DNA from: Rhodoblastus sp963748385
GTDB lineage: Bacteria; Pseudomonadota; Alphaproteobacteria; Rhizobiales; Beijerinckiaceae
Reading direction: 5' to 3'
NCBI GenBank assembly: GCA_963748385.1
Contig: CAVVIQ010000008.1
Location: 1 to 64,000, forward strand
DNA: 64,000 nt
Positions 1 through 7,938 of this stretch are shown here, piece after piece. A model generated the notes under the pieces. The model was not told the DNA's origin, did no database searches, and worked only from the letters and a program-made list of their open reading frames with translations. Position 1 is the first letter of the stretch. Every line of letters begins with the position of its first letter. Both the position numbers and the translations under genes were made by a program.

Positions 1-75
1 CGACCCCGGCAGGATTCGAACCTGCGACCTACTGCTTAGAAGGCAGTTGCTCTATCCGGCTGAGCTACGGGGTCG
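1..75 (-). tRNA. tRNA-Arg (anticodon TCT), cut at its last base by the window edge
   Basis: Read on the minus strand, the segment folds as a full cloverleaf. The 7-bp acceptor stem is CGACCCC/GGGGTCG, the D-arm carries AGCTCAG, the anticodon stem is ACTGC/GCAGT with loop CTTCTAA (anticodon TCT), and the T-arm contains GGTTCGAATCC. It decodes AGA codons. Only the discriminator base falls outside the window, before position 1. Confidence 0.96.
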
Positions 76-95
76 GGAGGCGCCCGGACCGGCGG

Positions 96-401
96 TCAAT
101 GGGTCCACGGGCGTCGCGCGATTGGCGCGGAAATTGTCGGAATAGGAGACGGTGCGGCGCGCGACTTCCTTGGGCTCCTCGACGCGATAGGGAATGCCGT
201 TGCGTTCGCATAAGCGACCGCTTCCTCGCGGGTTTCGAAATTCAGCTTGATCTGGCTGTTCATGTCGCTGGAAGAGGTCCAGCCCATCAGCGGCTCGATG
301 CTGCGCGCGCTTTCCGGCATGAATTCAAGCCGCCACAGCTTTGTTTTGCCCATGCCGGACTGGGTGGCGTTTTTCGCGGGACGATAAATGCGCGCGGTCA
401 T
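96..401 (-). CDS. NDUFS4-type NADH dehydrogenase accessory subunit, with two compensating frameshifts
   Basis: The first 66 or so residues match the short alphaproteobacterial homologue of the mitochondrial complex I accessory subunit NDUFS4/AQDQ (ETC complex I subunit family). It starts MTARIYRP and contains LMGWTSSSDMNSQIKLNF and REEAVAYAN. From about position 210 down to about 115 the annotated frame reads an unlikely Ala/Pro/Ser/Arg string. The neighbouring frame in the same stretch reads GIPYRVEEP and YSDNFRAN, which is what the family has. The original frame then resumes to give the normal C-terminus RRPWTH. This needs one missing base near 207-212 and one extra base near 112-118 in a CG repeat. 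The true protein is about 101 aa and probably sits on the matrix-side arm of respiratory complex I. It lies between tRNA-Arg and tRNA-Pro, all on the minus strand. Confidence 0.85.
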   Translation of the reverse strand: MTARIYRPAKNATQSGMGKTKLWRLEFMPESARSIEPLMGWTSSSDMNSQIKLNFETREEAVAYANATAFPIASRSPRKSRAAPSPIPTISAPIARRPWTH

Positions 402-479
402 GACCGTTCCATCTCTCTTGCTTCCGGCGCCCGCTTCCGATCAGCCGAAAACGGGAGCCGCCCCAGGGCGGGCCTATGG

Positions 480-553
480 TCGGGGCAGCAGGATTCGAAC
501 CTGCGACCTGAAGTACCCAAAACTTCCGCGCTACCAGGCTGCGCTATACCCCG
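480..553 (-). tRNA. tRNA-Pro (anticodon TGG)
   Basis: Minus-strand cloverleaf with acceptor stem CGGGGTA/TGCCCCG plus discriminator A, D-arm GCGCAGCCTGGTAGCGC, anticodon stem GAAGT/ACTTC with loop TTTGGGT (anticodon TGG), and T-arm GCAGGTTCGAATCCTGC. The CCA end is not encoded. It reads CCA and related proline codons. Confidence 0.96.
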
Positions 554-605
554 AAGGAGCCCGGTCGTGGCTAGCACGGGCGACGTGCGGCGACAAGCGT
601 TCGCC

Positions 606-1151
606 TCATTTGCCGAACATCGGATGGCGCACCAGATCGCCCTCCTTCAGCCCGATCTTTTTGGCGTAGCCGGCATTGACCTCGAGCACCCCGAGCGCCG
701 GCCCGTCCGATGAAATGATGGCTTCCGACAGGGGCTCGGCGTTTTCATGGATGTGGGTGACCGCCCCCTCGGGCGAGATGAAGATCATGTCGAGCGGAAT
801 ATAGGTGTTCTTCATCCACATCAGGACGTTCTGCTCGCGGTCGAACTGAAACAGCATGCCGCGATCGGGCGGCAGATATTGCCGATCCATCAGCCCATGC
901 TCGCGATCGGCGTCGTTGCGCATGACCTCGACCGAGAGCCGATGTTCTTGACCGGATGGGCGCCCTTGGGATCGGTGACGATCGTGAGGGGCTCGAGCGT
1001 GGCCAAAGCCTCCTGCGCCAAAGCCTCCTGCGCCAAGGCCTCCTGCGCAGCTGAAGAACGTCCTCGGCGCGGGGGCGAGGACCGGCGCGGCCAAAGCCAG
1101 GGCGCCGGCAAGGGAAATAAAGCGGGCGGCGGACCCGAACAAACGCGCCAT
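606..1151 (-). CDS. Secreted DUF192 family protein, frameshifted twice
   Basis: The C-terminal 110 residues are a DUF192 domain (the archaeal ortholog family is often called UPF0127). They show LSVEVMRNDADREHGLMDRQ, then RGMLFQFD, MWMKNTYIPLDMIFI and VLEVNAGYAKKIGLKEGD. The N-terminus (MARLFGSAARFISLAGALALAAPVLA) is a signal peptide. Between these, the reading frame is wrong. Another frame gives a run of three LAQEA-type units, from three 15-bp tandem repeats at about 1003-1050, then LEPLTIVTDPKGAHPVKN, the usual lead-in to DUF192. The frame therefore breaks near 1055-1065 and again near 943-948. The function of DUF192 is not established; the protein is probably periplasmic. Confidence 0.8.
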   Translation of the reverse strand: MARLFGSAARFISLAGALALAAPVLAPAPRTFFSCAGGLGAGGFGAGGFGHARAPHDRHRSQGRPSGQEHRLSVEVMRNDADREHGLMDRQYLPPDRGMLFQFDREQNVLMWMKNTYIPLDMIFISPEGAVTHIHENAEPLSEAIISSDGPALGVLEVNAGYAKKIGLKEGDLVRHPMFGK

Positions 1152-1189
1152 GACCGAACCTCACGAATTCCCGACGCCGCGCGCGGCGT

Positions 1190-1723
1190 TCAATGGGCGC
1201 TGGGCAGATTTGTCTCCAGCGCGCGGACCTCGGCCGCCAGCAGGCCCTTCGGCCCTTGGCCGAACCGCGCCAGCAGCGAATCGCCGGGCTTGAGATCGGC
1301 GACGCCGTAGCGGCGCAAGGTTTCCATATGGATGAAAATATCCTCGGTGCCCTCGCCGCGGGTGAGGAAGCCGAAGCCCTTGATGCGGTTGAACCATTTG
1401 ACGACGACGATCTCGAAGCCGCCGACCGATTCCGCGATGCAATGGGTGCGCGCCATCGGCAGTTGCGCCGGATGCACCGCCGTCGATTCGTCCATGGAGA
1501 GGACGCGGAACACCTGCAGGCCGCGGGAGCGGTTCTGCGCCTGGCAGACCACCTCCGCGCCCTCGGGCGCCGTCTGGAACCCGTCGCGCCGCAGCACCGT
1601 GACGTGAAGCAGCACGTCGGCGAGCCCATTGTCCGGCACGACGAATCCGAAGCCCTTGGCCATGTCGAACCATTTGATCCGGCCCCGGATCTCGATGATC
1701 TCCGGCGCAATCTCGCCCGACAT
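1190..1723 (-). CDS. Cold-shock protein with two CSD domains
   Basis: A protein of about 177 aa with two cold-shock (OB-fold, nucleic-acid binding) domains. Domain 1 has the RNP1-like motif KGFGFVVPD and RNP2-like VLLHVTVL; domain 2 has KGFGFLTRG and IFIHMETL. I chose the ATG at 1723 (MSGEIAPEI) because the first CSD begins just after it; the 50 codons that could precede it look like read-through of the leader. Double-CSD proteins of this size are common in rhizobia and are thought to act as RNA chaperones or transcription antiterminators. About 220 bp of non-coding sequence lies upstream, with A/T runs near 1895-1935 that could hold the promoter and a long cold-shock leader, but I see no defined element. 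Confidence 0.93.
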   Translation of the reverse strand: MSGEIAPEIIEIRGRIKWFDMAKGFGFVVPDNGLADVLLHVTVLRRDGFQTAPEGAEVVCQAQNRSRGLQVFRVLSMDESTAVHPAQLPMARTHCIAESVGGFEIVVVKWFNRIKGFGFLTRGEGTEDIFIHMETLRRYGVADLKPGDSLLARFGQGPKGLLAAEVRALETNLPSAH

Positions 1724-1946
1724 CGCGGCTTCGGAACCTTGCGAAATTCCCGGCTGTTCCCTCGCGCCCAATGAAGCGGCTCCCCGACTGAAACGCTGTC
1801 CCGCGAGAGCCGGGCGAATGTCCCCGGCCCATCTCACGTCGAAGCTTGGAATCGACGCTTCCAAGGATAACATCGGCTTTCGGCCTTCCTAGTCATTTTT
1901 TGCGGCTGCGGGAGTCCCATACACATTTTTTTCGCGGCGCGCGGAC

Positions 1947-3029
1947 TTATGGCGCGGCCGGAGCGCCATGGACGAGCTTGCCGGCCTGTTCGCGCCAGTT
2001 TTCCCGTCCGGCCCGCCCGGGTTCGGCGAGATAGAACTCGACCCAGCGCGTCTGATCCGCCGTCCAGGCCGCGATCTGGGCGAAAGTCCAGATCCCGAGG
2101 CCGTGAAGACGGCGTTCGGCCGCGGCGTCGATCCCGGCGATCCGGGTCAGGTCGTCGGCGCCGCTTTCCGGCGCGACCGCGACGCCGGGCGGCCTTTGGC
2201 CGGGATAGAACGAGTTCGATGGCCCGTCCCGCCGAAGACCGCGGCAAATCGTCGCCGCCAGCCGGCGTCGGGACGGAGGCGGCGCGGGTCTCGGCTTCCG
2301 CGCCGCCGGGCGGGGACGCGACGCCATGCGCATAGAGCCGCGCCTGGGCCGACCAGAAATCGATCGCGGCCTCGTCGAGGCCAAGCCGGAGGGCGGCGGC
2401 CTTGCGGCCCTCGGCGGTGAGATCGGCCAGCGCCCCGAGATCGCTCACGCCCTGGGCGCGCAGCTCCCGCGCCAATTCGTCGTCCAGGCCCACGATCGCC
2501 GCCAGGGCGTTCGGCGTCTCCGGCGCCGCGAACGTCGGCCGCCGGAGGCGGCTCGGGCGAGGGAGGCGCGGCCATGGCCAAAACGGTTTCGGGGGCCGGC
2601 GCCGAGTCGCGCCGCCGCCGCCTCATTGGCGGCGAGCGCCCCTTCGTTGGCGGCGAGCGCCCCTTGCGCGGCGGCGACGAAAGCCTCGGCCTGGGCCAGC
2701 GTCTCGCGCGCCGCGCCGATCCAGTCCGGCGTTTTTTCCCGCACGCGAGACGCCAGAAAGAGCGCGAACGCCCGCGCTGTTCCATGCCCCAAGGCGTAAC
2801 CGCCGAAAATGGTCAGGCCGGCCTCGAGCCAAAGGCCATAACGGCCGGGCGCGAGACCGAGCGCGTCGGCCAGCAGGCCCAATCCCAGAACGAACGCGAG
2901 AACGAGAAACAGCGCGCGTTCGGAGCCGCGCGTCCGGCGCGATCCGCGTTCCGCAAGCAGGCCGAAGACGAAGCCGAGCGCGCCAGCCGCGAGCGCCCAT
3001 GGCATGAAATTTTGCAGGACAAAAATCAT
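1947..3029 (-). pseudogene. Membrane-anchored helix-hairpin-helix protein, broken by about three frameshifts
   Basis: The N-terminus (MIFVLQNFMPWALAAGALGF, from 3029) has three hydrophobic segments, followed by an Ala-rich helix with repeated ALAANE units. After that the frame changes near 2600, near 2530 and again between about 2190 and 2225. The pieces join into one plausible protein: an APETPNALAAI stretch, GLDDELARELRAQGVSDLGALADL, then DDLTRIAGIDAAAERRLHGLGIWTFAQIAAW. The last two stretches are helix-hairpin-helix-like units of the kind found fused to ribosomal L21 and NADH dehydrogenase subunits in alphaproteobacteria. The start lies 10 bp after the stop of the BON-domain gene, so the two are probably co-transcribed. 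Whether the breaks are real or sequence errors cannot be told here. Function unknown. Confidence 0.65.
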
Positions 3030-3039
3030 CGCCGGCGCC

Positions 3040-4017
3040 TCATTTGACCTGGATGGCGACGCCGCCGGCAGGTTGCTTCCCGCCTTGGCCGTCGATGTCG
3101 AGATGGTTCGGCGCCACTCCTTCGGCGAGGAGAAAGGCCGCCACGGCTTCCGCCCGTCGCCAGGAAAGGTCCGGCGCGCCGCCCGATCCGGCGACCTCCA
3201 GCGCGGCGCCGGGACAGGCCCGCGCCGCCGCCGCCAACGCCTTCAGCGGCGCCTCCAACTCAGGCGTCAACCCGACGGCGCCTTCGAACCCAATCGCCGC
3301 CGCGCGGGCGGTCCGCGCCAGCGCGGTCCTGCAATCCTCGACGGGCTTTGGCGCGGGTTTCGGCGGCGGGTTTGGCGCCGGTTTGGACACGGCTTGTCGC
3401 GGCGGGGCCGGGCTCCGGGCGCTCGTTGCAGGGCTGGCGGCGGCGCGCTGGTCCGGCTTGTCCGGCGGTTTGACGTCGAGCGTCGCGACCTGATCGCTCA
3501 GCCGCGCCACGCCGCCGCGCGACTGGACCAAAGCCCGCAGGAGATTCGCGGCGCGCTCCGAAAAACCCGGCGGCGCGCCTGAGGCGTAGTTCATGTGGTC
3601 GACGATTCGCGCGCCGGGCGCGGCCTTGCGGGCCGCCGCATTCAGCGCCTCGCGCGCGGCGGGCGAAGACGCCGCCCCCGAAAGTTCGAGCGTCGCGCCG
3701 TCCCAGGCCGCGCGCCAGGCAAAAGGCGAAGCCGGCGGCGGCGGCGCGAGATCGTCGGCGACGTTTTTCACCCCCGGCAGCGCGCGAAGGGCGGCGAGCG
3801 TTTCCGCGCGTGGCGATCCGTCGAAAACCAGTCCCTCGATACGCAGATCGCGACCGCGTGCGAAAACTTTCGCCGTCGACCCCAGCTTTTCGCGCACGAT
3901 GGTTTCTGCGCGGGCGGAAAGGCCCTTTTCGATCCCGGGCGTCTCGACCTGAATCAGCGCCAGCCATAAACCGGCCGCCGCCGCCAGACCCAACCAACCC
4001 ATGCCGGGCCGACGCAT
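3040..4017 (-). CDS. BON-domain, OmpA-like envelope protein
   Basis: A 325-aa protein with an N-terminal hydrophobic anchor (GMGWLGLAAAAGLWLALIQV). A region around residues 35-150 resembles two BON repeats: KVFARGRDLRIEGLVFDG, ALRALPGVKNVADDLA and LELSGAASSPAAREALNAAA. A Pro/Lys/Ala-rich linker follows, and then a C-terminal half with an OmpA-like pattern (LEVAGSGGAPDLSWRRAEAVAAFLLAEGV). This is the layout of periplasmic BON-OmpA proteins that bind membrane or peptidoglycan. A PKPAPKP-type linker usually spans the periplasm. It is the first gene of a probable two-gene unit with the membrane/HhH gene downstream. Exact role unknown. Confidence 0.75.
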   Translation of the reverse strand: MRRPGMGWLGLAAAAGLWLALIQVETPGIEKGLSARAETIVREKLGSTAKVFARGRDLRIEGLVFDGSPRAETLAALRALPGVKNVADDLAPPPPASPFAWRAAWDGATLELSGAASSPAAREALNAAARKAAPGARIVDHMNYASGAPPGFSERAANLLRALVQSRGGVARLSDQVATLDVKPPDKPDQRAAASPATSARSPAPPRQAVSKPAPNPPPKPAPKPVEDCRTALARTARAAAIGFEGAVGLTPELEAPLKALAAAARACPGAALEVAGSGGAPDLSWRRAEAVAAFLLAEGVAPNHLDIDGQGGKQPAGGVAIQVK

Positions 4018-4231
4018 CGACTCCCCCGCTTTCGTCTTCGGTGGATTCTATTTAGCGCAAATTCCCGAAAAAGCTGCGCCGTTTTGCAAAAAGGAGAGGC
4101 CGCGCCGGGCGCGCGCGCCTTTCTCCTTGCCGTCGCCTTTTGCGGCTTGCCATTTTTTCGGCGGTCGGGCATATCTCCCAGCCACGCGCTGACGCGGCTC
4201 GAAAGGGCCGAGGATCGGCGGCGCGGCGGCG

Positions 4232-4326
4232 GGAGATGTGGCCGAGAGGCTGAAGGCGGCGGTTTGCTAAACCGTTATAGGGTTGTAAAGCCCTATCGAG
4301 GGTTCGAAATCCCTCCGTCTCCGCCA
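4232..4326 (+). tRNA. tRNA-Ser (anticodon GCT) with an eight-base T-loop
   Basis: A class II tRNA with acceptor stem GGAGATG/CGTCTCC, a long variable arm (TAGGGTTGTAAAGCCCTA) and anticodon loop TTGCTAA between CGGT-type stem halves (anticodon GCT, reading AGC/AGU). Discriminator G and a genomic CCA follow at 4323-4326. The T-arm reads GAGGG-TTCGAAAT-CCCTC. The loop therefore has eight bases instead of the invariant seven, with an extra A in an A-run. It is probably functional in the real genome, the extra base being a likely sequence error. Confidence 0.92.
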
Positions 4327-4412
4327 CCAACCAGCCGCAAAGAAGGGCGTTTGGCTGCGGATCCTTCGGCCCAAGTCATGCACTATCGCTCACGCCGTCG
4401 CCAGCCTTCCCG

Positions 4413-4811
4413 ATGTTCGTCCTCCAGATGTTCACGAGATTCCGCCGCACCGCCGCGCGAAGGCGCACGGTCAAGGCGCCCGCCTTTCTGCTTGCTGGCA
4501 TGATCCTTTGCGCGGATGCGGCTTGGGTTGACATGGCCCGCGCCGCCCTGCCCTTGCCGCCGCGACGCCCGCCTGAATTCACGCCGCCCGCGGCGCCGGC
4601 GCCCGAAGCGCCGCCCTCTTCCGCGTCGCCCGGGCAGCGCGCGCCCGTCGACGTCCCGACCGAAGACTTGAAGCCCTATAACCTCCCGCCGGCGTCGCGC
4701 CAACGCATGCGCCTATGCGGCGAACGTTGGCGCGATCTCAAAATGACCGGTGAAAGCAGAGGCCTGACCTGGCGTTCCTTTGCCGAGAAATGCCTTCCCG
4801 GCAAAGATTGA
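4413..4811 (+). CDS. Small exported protein of unknown function
   Basis: A 132-aa protein with an Arg-rich start, a hydrophobic export segment (APAFLLAGMILCADAAWV, about residues 22-39), a Pro/Ala-rich linker and a C-terminal block CGERWRDLKMTGESRGLTWRSF ending in KCL. I recognise that C-terminal pattern (two Cys flanking Trp, Lys and a G.TW..F motif) from small uncharacterised exported proteins of Hyphomicrobiales. The two Cys could form a disulfide in the periplasm. Its stop lies 6 bp from the stop of the convergent histone-like gene. It is probably transcribed alone, downstream of tRNA-Ser. Confidence 0.7.
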   Translation: MFVLQMFTRFRRTAARRRTVKAPAFLLAGMILCADAAWVDMARAALPLPPRRPPEFTPPAAPAPEAPPSSASPGQRAPVDVPTEDLKPYNLPPASRQRMRLCGERWRDLKMTGESRGLTWRSFAEKCLPGKD

Positions 4812-4817
4812 CGCGGC

Positions 4818-5555
4818 TCAGGACTGGCCTTCGCCGGATCCGGTCGGCTGGCCCGCGGGCTTTTCGGCCGGCGCGGCCTTGGCCTTGCGCGGAGCCGCGC
4901 GCTTAGCCTTGGGCTTTTCGGCCGCCGGCGCGCTTTCGGCTGCGACTTTCTTGGTCACGCGGCGGGAGGCCGCCGCGCTGCGGGCAGCCGGTTTGGCCGC
5001 CGGCTTGGCTGCGGATTTCGCCGAAGCCTTCTTGGTCGCGGCGGGCTTCGCCGCGGCGGGCTTGCGCGGCTTTTTGGCCGCTGCTTTCTTGGCGCCAGCC
5101 TTGGACCGCGCATTCTCGGTCGCAGCGGATTTGGCGGCGGCCTTCTTCGCGCCCGCGGCCTTGGCTGCCGGCTTGGCGGAGGAGGATTTCGCCGTCTTTT
5201 TCGCGGCGGCCGTTTTCGCGCCGGAAGCTTTTTTCTCGGAGGTCTTCTTGGCTGCGGCCTTGGTCGCGCCCTTCTTCTCCGCGGCCTTGGCGGCGGGCTT
5301 CGCTGCCGCCTTCTTGGCGGGCGCCTTGGTCACGCTCTTGGCGGATTTCTTGGCCTCGGATTTCTTGGCGTCGGATTTCTTGGCGTCGGCCTTCTTGGCG
5401 TCGGCCTTCTTCGCTTCGGCCTTCTTGGCGGCGCTCTTTCCAGCCGCGGCCTTGGCCTTCGTCGCGCCCGACTTTTTCTCCGCCGCCGCATCGCTTTCCG
5501 CGGCCGCCGCAGATTTTTTCGCAGCTGAACTCTTCTTTGGTGATTGCGCCATCAT
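4818..5555 (-). CDS. Histone H1-like Ala/Lys-rich DNA-binding protein
   Basis: About 245 aa made almost entirely of Ala, Lys, Ser and Pro in KKAA/KPAAK/AKKS units, like eukaryotic histone H1 tails and bacterial Hc1/AlgP/PhaF-type tails. It has no folded domain and no Cys or Trp. Around 5335-5425 a five-residue unit (KKADA/KKSDA/KKSEA) is repeated, encoded by 15-bp tandem copies. Such proteins bind DNA non-specifically through lysines and help condense the nucleoid. The start is one of two adjacent ATGs (5555 or 5552) just after AAAGGGGG, a strong ribosome site; spacing favours the second. The repeats make length variation between strains likely. A PHA-granule role, as for PhaF, is possible but lacks a phasin domain here. 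Confidence 0.82.
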   Translation of the reverse strand: MMAQSPKKSSAAKKSAAAAESDAAAEKKSGATKAKAAAGKSAAKKAEAKKADAKKADAKKSDAKKSEAKKSAKSVTKAPAKKAAAKPAAKAAEKKGATKAAAKKTSEKKASGAKTAAAKKTAKSSSAKPAAKAAGAKKAAAKSAATENARSKAGAKKAAAKKPRKPAAAKPAATKKASAKSAAKPAAKPAARSAAASRRVTKKVAAESAPAAEKPKAKRAAPRKAKAAPAEKPAGQPTGSGEGQS

Positions 5556-6067
5556 ATCCCCCTTTCGCGCCGCCGGCGCACGGTTCGCCCGTTCCAGCGC
5601 AATCAGCCTAAACCTGTTCAAAACTCTTGCAAGAGAGCGCGATCGCCTTGACCGCGCCGCGCAACGCATTTTTCGCCGCATCGGCGGCGCGCGCGGCGAA
5701 AAATTCTATTCCACAAGCGTCGTTTCAATAGCGCGACAAGGCGTTTCGCATCATGCGTCAAACCCTGTTTCCTGTGCCGCGCGACGGCGCGCGTCGAGCG
5801 CCGCGCGACGCATTTGGCAAAAAACGTGAATACGAAACAACGCAATGAATTCACATAAATGTCATATATAACAATATGTTATTTTGACACTCCGGCGTCG
5901 CGTCTTGATCTTCTCGTGTCGGCGCGCCCGCGTCGTCCGCGCTCATCGCTCGACGCGCGCGCATTCGTCTCTCGCGACGAAGGTCGCGCATTTCGACAGG
6001 ACGCGCGTCAGACAAAATGCGTCGCCAACAAAATTGCGCGAGCAGAAAAAAATTTTTGTTGAAAGGG
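5556..6067. promoter_or_regulatory. Long intergenic region with an A/T-rich palindromic site
   Basis: No credible gene lies between the histone-like gene and gatB. The stretch 5820-5885 is markedly A/T-rich against its surroundings. It contains a perfect inverted repeat TAACA-ATA-TGTTA at 5869-5881 and, just before it, ACAT-AA-ATGT at 5853-5862. These are operator-like. They lie about 300 bp upstream of the histone-like start, so they may regulate it, but no promoter could be fixed. The rest is GCGCG-rich with no clear structure. Confidence 0.4.
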
Positions 6068-6094
6068 AAAACGCGCCGCAAAAAATGCGGCGCG
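6068..6094 (-). terminator. Probable terminator of the gat operon
   Basis: On the minus strand, 43 bp past the gatB stop, a perfect 9-bp stem (CGCGCCGCA/TGCGGCGCG) closes a 5-base loop. It is followed by TTTTCCCTTTC, an interrupted U-tract. This fits a Rho-independent terminator. Confidence 0.65.
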
Positions 6095-6136
6095 CCAGCG
6101 AAATTGACGTTTCGAAACGCGAAAAAACGCGCGAAC

Positions 6137-7606
6137 TCAGATTCCGAGTTTCGCTTTCAGAATCTCGTTCACCGCCTGCGGATTGGCCTTGCCGCCGGTC
6201 GCTTTCATCACCTGCCCGACGAACCAGCCGAGCATGGTCGGCTTGGCTTTCGCCTGTTCGACCTTGTCGGGATTCTTCGCGATGATCTCGTCCACCGCCT
6301 TCTCGATCGCGCCGGTGTCGGTGACCTGTTTCATGCCGCGCGCTTCGACGATTTTTTCCGGGTCGCCGCCCTCGGTCCAGACGATTTCGAACAGGTCCTT
6401 GGCGAGCTTGCCAGAGATCACATTGGAGGAAATCAGATCGACAATGGCGCCGATCTGCGCCGCCGAAACCGGCGAGTCTTCGATCGATTTTCCTTCCTTG
6501 TTGAGGCGGCCGAACAGTTCGTTGATCACCCAGTTGGCGACGAGCTTCGCGTCGCGGCCGCGGGCCGCCTCCTCGAAATAATCGGCGGAAGCGCGCTCCA
6601 GAACCAGCACGCCGGCGTCATAGGGCGAGAGCCCGTATTGCGCGATGAAGCGCGCCTTCTTCTCGTCCGGCAGTTCGGGGAGATTCTTGGCCAGCGCATC
6701 GACCGTGGCCTGGTCGAATTCCAGCGGCAGAAGGTCGGGATCGGGGAAATAGCGGTAGTCGTGCGCTTCCTCCTTGGAGCGCATCGAGCGCGTCTCGCCC
6801 TTGTTGGGATCGTAGAGCCGCGTCTCCTGATCGATGGTTCCGCCATCTTCCAGAACGCCGATCTGGCGGCGCGCCTCGACGTCGATCGCCTGACCGATAA
6901 AGCGGATCGAATTGACGTTCTTGATCTCGCAGCGCGTGCCGAAAGGCGCGCCCGGTTTGCGCACGGAAACATTCACATCCGCGCGCAGGGAACCCTGCTC
7001 CATGTTGCCGTCGCAACTGCCGATATAACGCAGGATGGTGCGCAGCTTGGTGACATAGGCCTTGGCCTCGTCGGCCGAGCGCATGTCGGGCTTCGACACG
7101 ATTTCCATCAGCGCCACGCCGGAGCGGTTGAGATCGACGTGCGAGTCGTTGGCGCCGAGATCGTGCAGGGATTTGCCGGCGTCCTGTTCGAGATGCAGGC
7201 GCTCGATGCCGACCTTGATCTGCTCGGTCGGCGAGAGGTCGACCAGCACCTCGCCCTCGCCGACGATCGGGTTCTTGTACTGGCTGATCTGATAGCCCTG
7301 CGGCAGGTCGGGATAGAAGTAATTCTTGCGGTCGAACACCGAGCGGTGATTGATCTTCGCCTTCAGCCCGAGGCCGGTGCGGATCGCCTGTTTGACGCAT
7401 TCCTCGTTGATCACCGGAAGCATCCCCGGCATGGCGGCGTCCACCAGCGAGACATGGCTGTTGGGCGCGCCGCCGAATTCGGTCGAGGCGCCGGAAAAGA
7501 GTTTCGACTTGCTCGTCACCTGGGCGTGGATTTCGAGGCCGATGACGACTTCCCAATCGCCGGTCGCGCCCGGAATCAATTTCGACGAATGGCTCAGCGT
7601 GTTCAT
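6137..7606 (-). CDS. gatB: Aspartyl/glutamyl-tRNA(Asn/Gln) amidotransferase subunit B
   Basis: A 489-aa protein, full length for the family. The N-terminal catalytic/kinase-like domain has the signature GDWEVVIGLEIHAQ and further conserved blocks YFYPDLPQGYQISQ, LHLEQDAGKS, VDLNRSGVALMEIVS and SLRADVNVSVR. The C-terminal tail (from about residue 340) is the GatB/Yqey domain ending AVNEILKAKLGI. With GatA and GatC it converts misacylated Glu-tRNA(Gln) and Asp-tRNA(Asn) to the amidated forms; GatB binds the tRNA and phosphorylates the acyl group with ATP. It is the last gene of the operon and its ATG overlaps the chorismate mutase stop by 4 bp (ATGA), so translation is coupled. Confidence 0.98.
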   Translation of the reverse strand: MNTLSHSSKLIPGATGDWEVVIGLEIHAQVTSKSKLFSGASTEFGGAPNSHVSLVDAAMPGMLPVINEECVKQAIRTGLGLKAKINHRSVFDRKNYFYPDLPQGYQISQYKNPIVGEGEVLVDLSPTEQIKVGIERLHLEQDAGKSLHDLGANDSHVDLNRSGVALMEIVSKPDMRSADEAKAYVTKLRTILRYIGSCDGNMEQGSLRADVNVSVRKPGAPFGTRCEIKNVNSIRFIGQAIDVEARRQIGVLEDGGTIDQETRLYDPNKGETRSMRSKEEAHDYRYFPDPDLLPLEFDQATVDALAKNLPELPDEKKARFIAQYGLSPYDAGVLVLERASADYFEEAARGRDAKLVANWVINELFGRLNKEGKSIEDSPVSAAQIGAIVDLISSNVISGKLAKDLFEIVWTEGGDPEKIVEARGMKQVTDTGAIEKAVDEIIAKNPDKVEQAKAKPTMLGWFVGQVMKATGGKANPQAVNEILKAKLGI

Positions 7607-7938
7607 GCGGGGTCCACTTTCCCGTCCGACTTTTCCTTCATCAGACGCTCTTCATAAAAGATCGACCATTCGATGAGCGCGGTCCACAGCGACTGCGCGA
7701 GGTCGGTGTCGAGTTTTTTTTCTTTCGCGCGCGCGGCGACGCGGACCAGAACCTCATCGACGCGCGGCGGGATTCGCGCGGGCCAGCCGATGCGGCTCTT
7801 GATCTCGGCCGCCGTCTCGATGCAGCGCTGACGTTCGGCAAGCGCGTCGACGAGCGCGGCGTCGATCGAGTCGATCTTCGAGCGCAATGCGGCCATTTCT
7901 GCATTGGTCGCCGCAGCTTTCCCGTCCGCGCCGCTCAT
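7603..7938 (-). CDS. Chorismate mutase (AroQ class) inside the gat operon
   Basis: A 111-aa single-domain AroQ-type chorismate mutase (chorismate to prephenate, toward Phe/Tyr). It has the three-helix pattern MAALRSKIDSIDAALVDALAERQRCIETAAEIK, then PPRVDEVLVRVAARAKEKKLD, then a C-terminal helix with IEWSIFYEERLM. The start at 7938 (MSGADGK) lies 4 bp after the gatA stop, and the stop overlaps the gatB ATG. The catalytic Arg of helix 1 and the Lys/Arg of helix 2 are present in the usual places. Tight coupling with gatA and gatB on both sides is unusual because the two functions are unrelated. An alternative is an isochorismate-pyruvate lyase-like activity, less likely given the context. Confidence 0.88.
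   Translation of the reverse strand: MSGADGKAAATNAEMAALRSKIDSIDAALVDALAERQRCIETAAEIKSRIGWPARIPPRVDEVLVRVAARAKEKKLDTDLAQSLWTALIEWSIFYEERLMKEKSDGKVDPA

Noticed and set aside
1003..1050. Short CRISPR-like repeats
   Set aside because: Only three directly adjoining 15-bp units without spacers, inside a coding region.
6017..7657. 546-codon open frame on the plus strand
   Set aside because: It is antisense to gatB throughout; high GC content makes such frames long. Its sequence has no recognisable domain.
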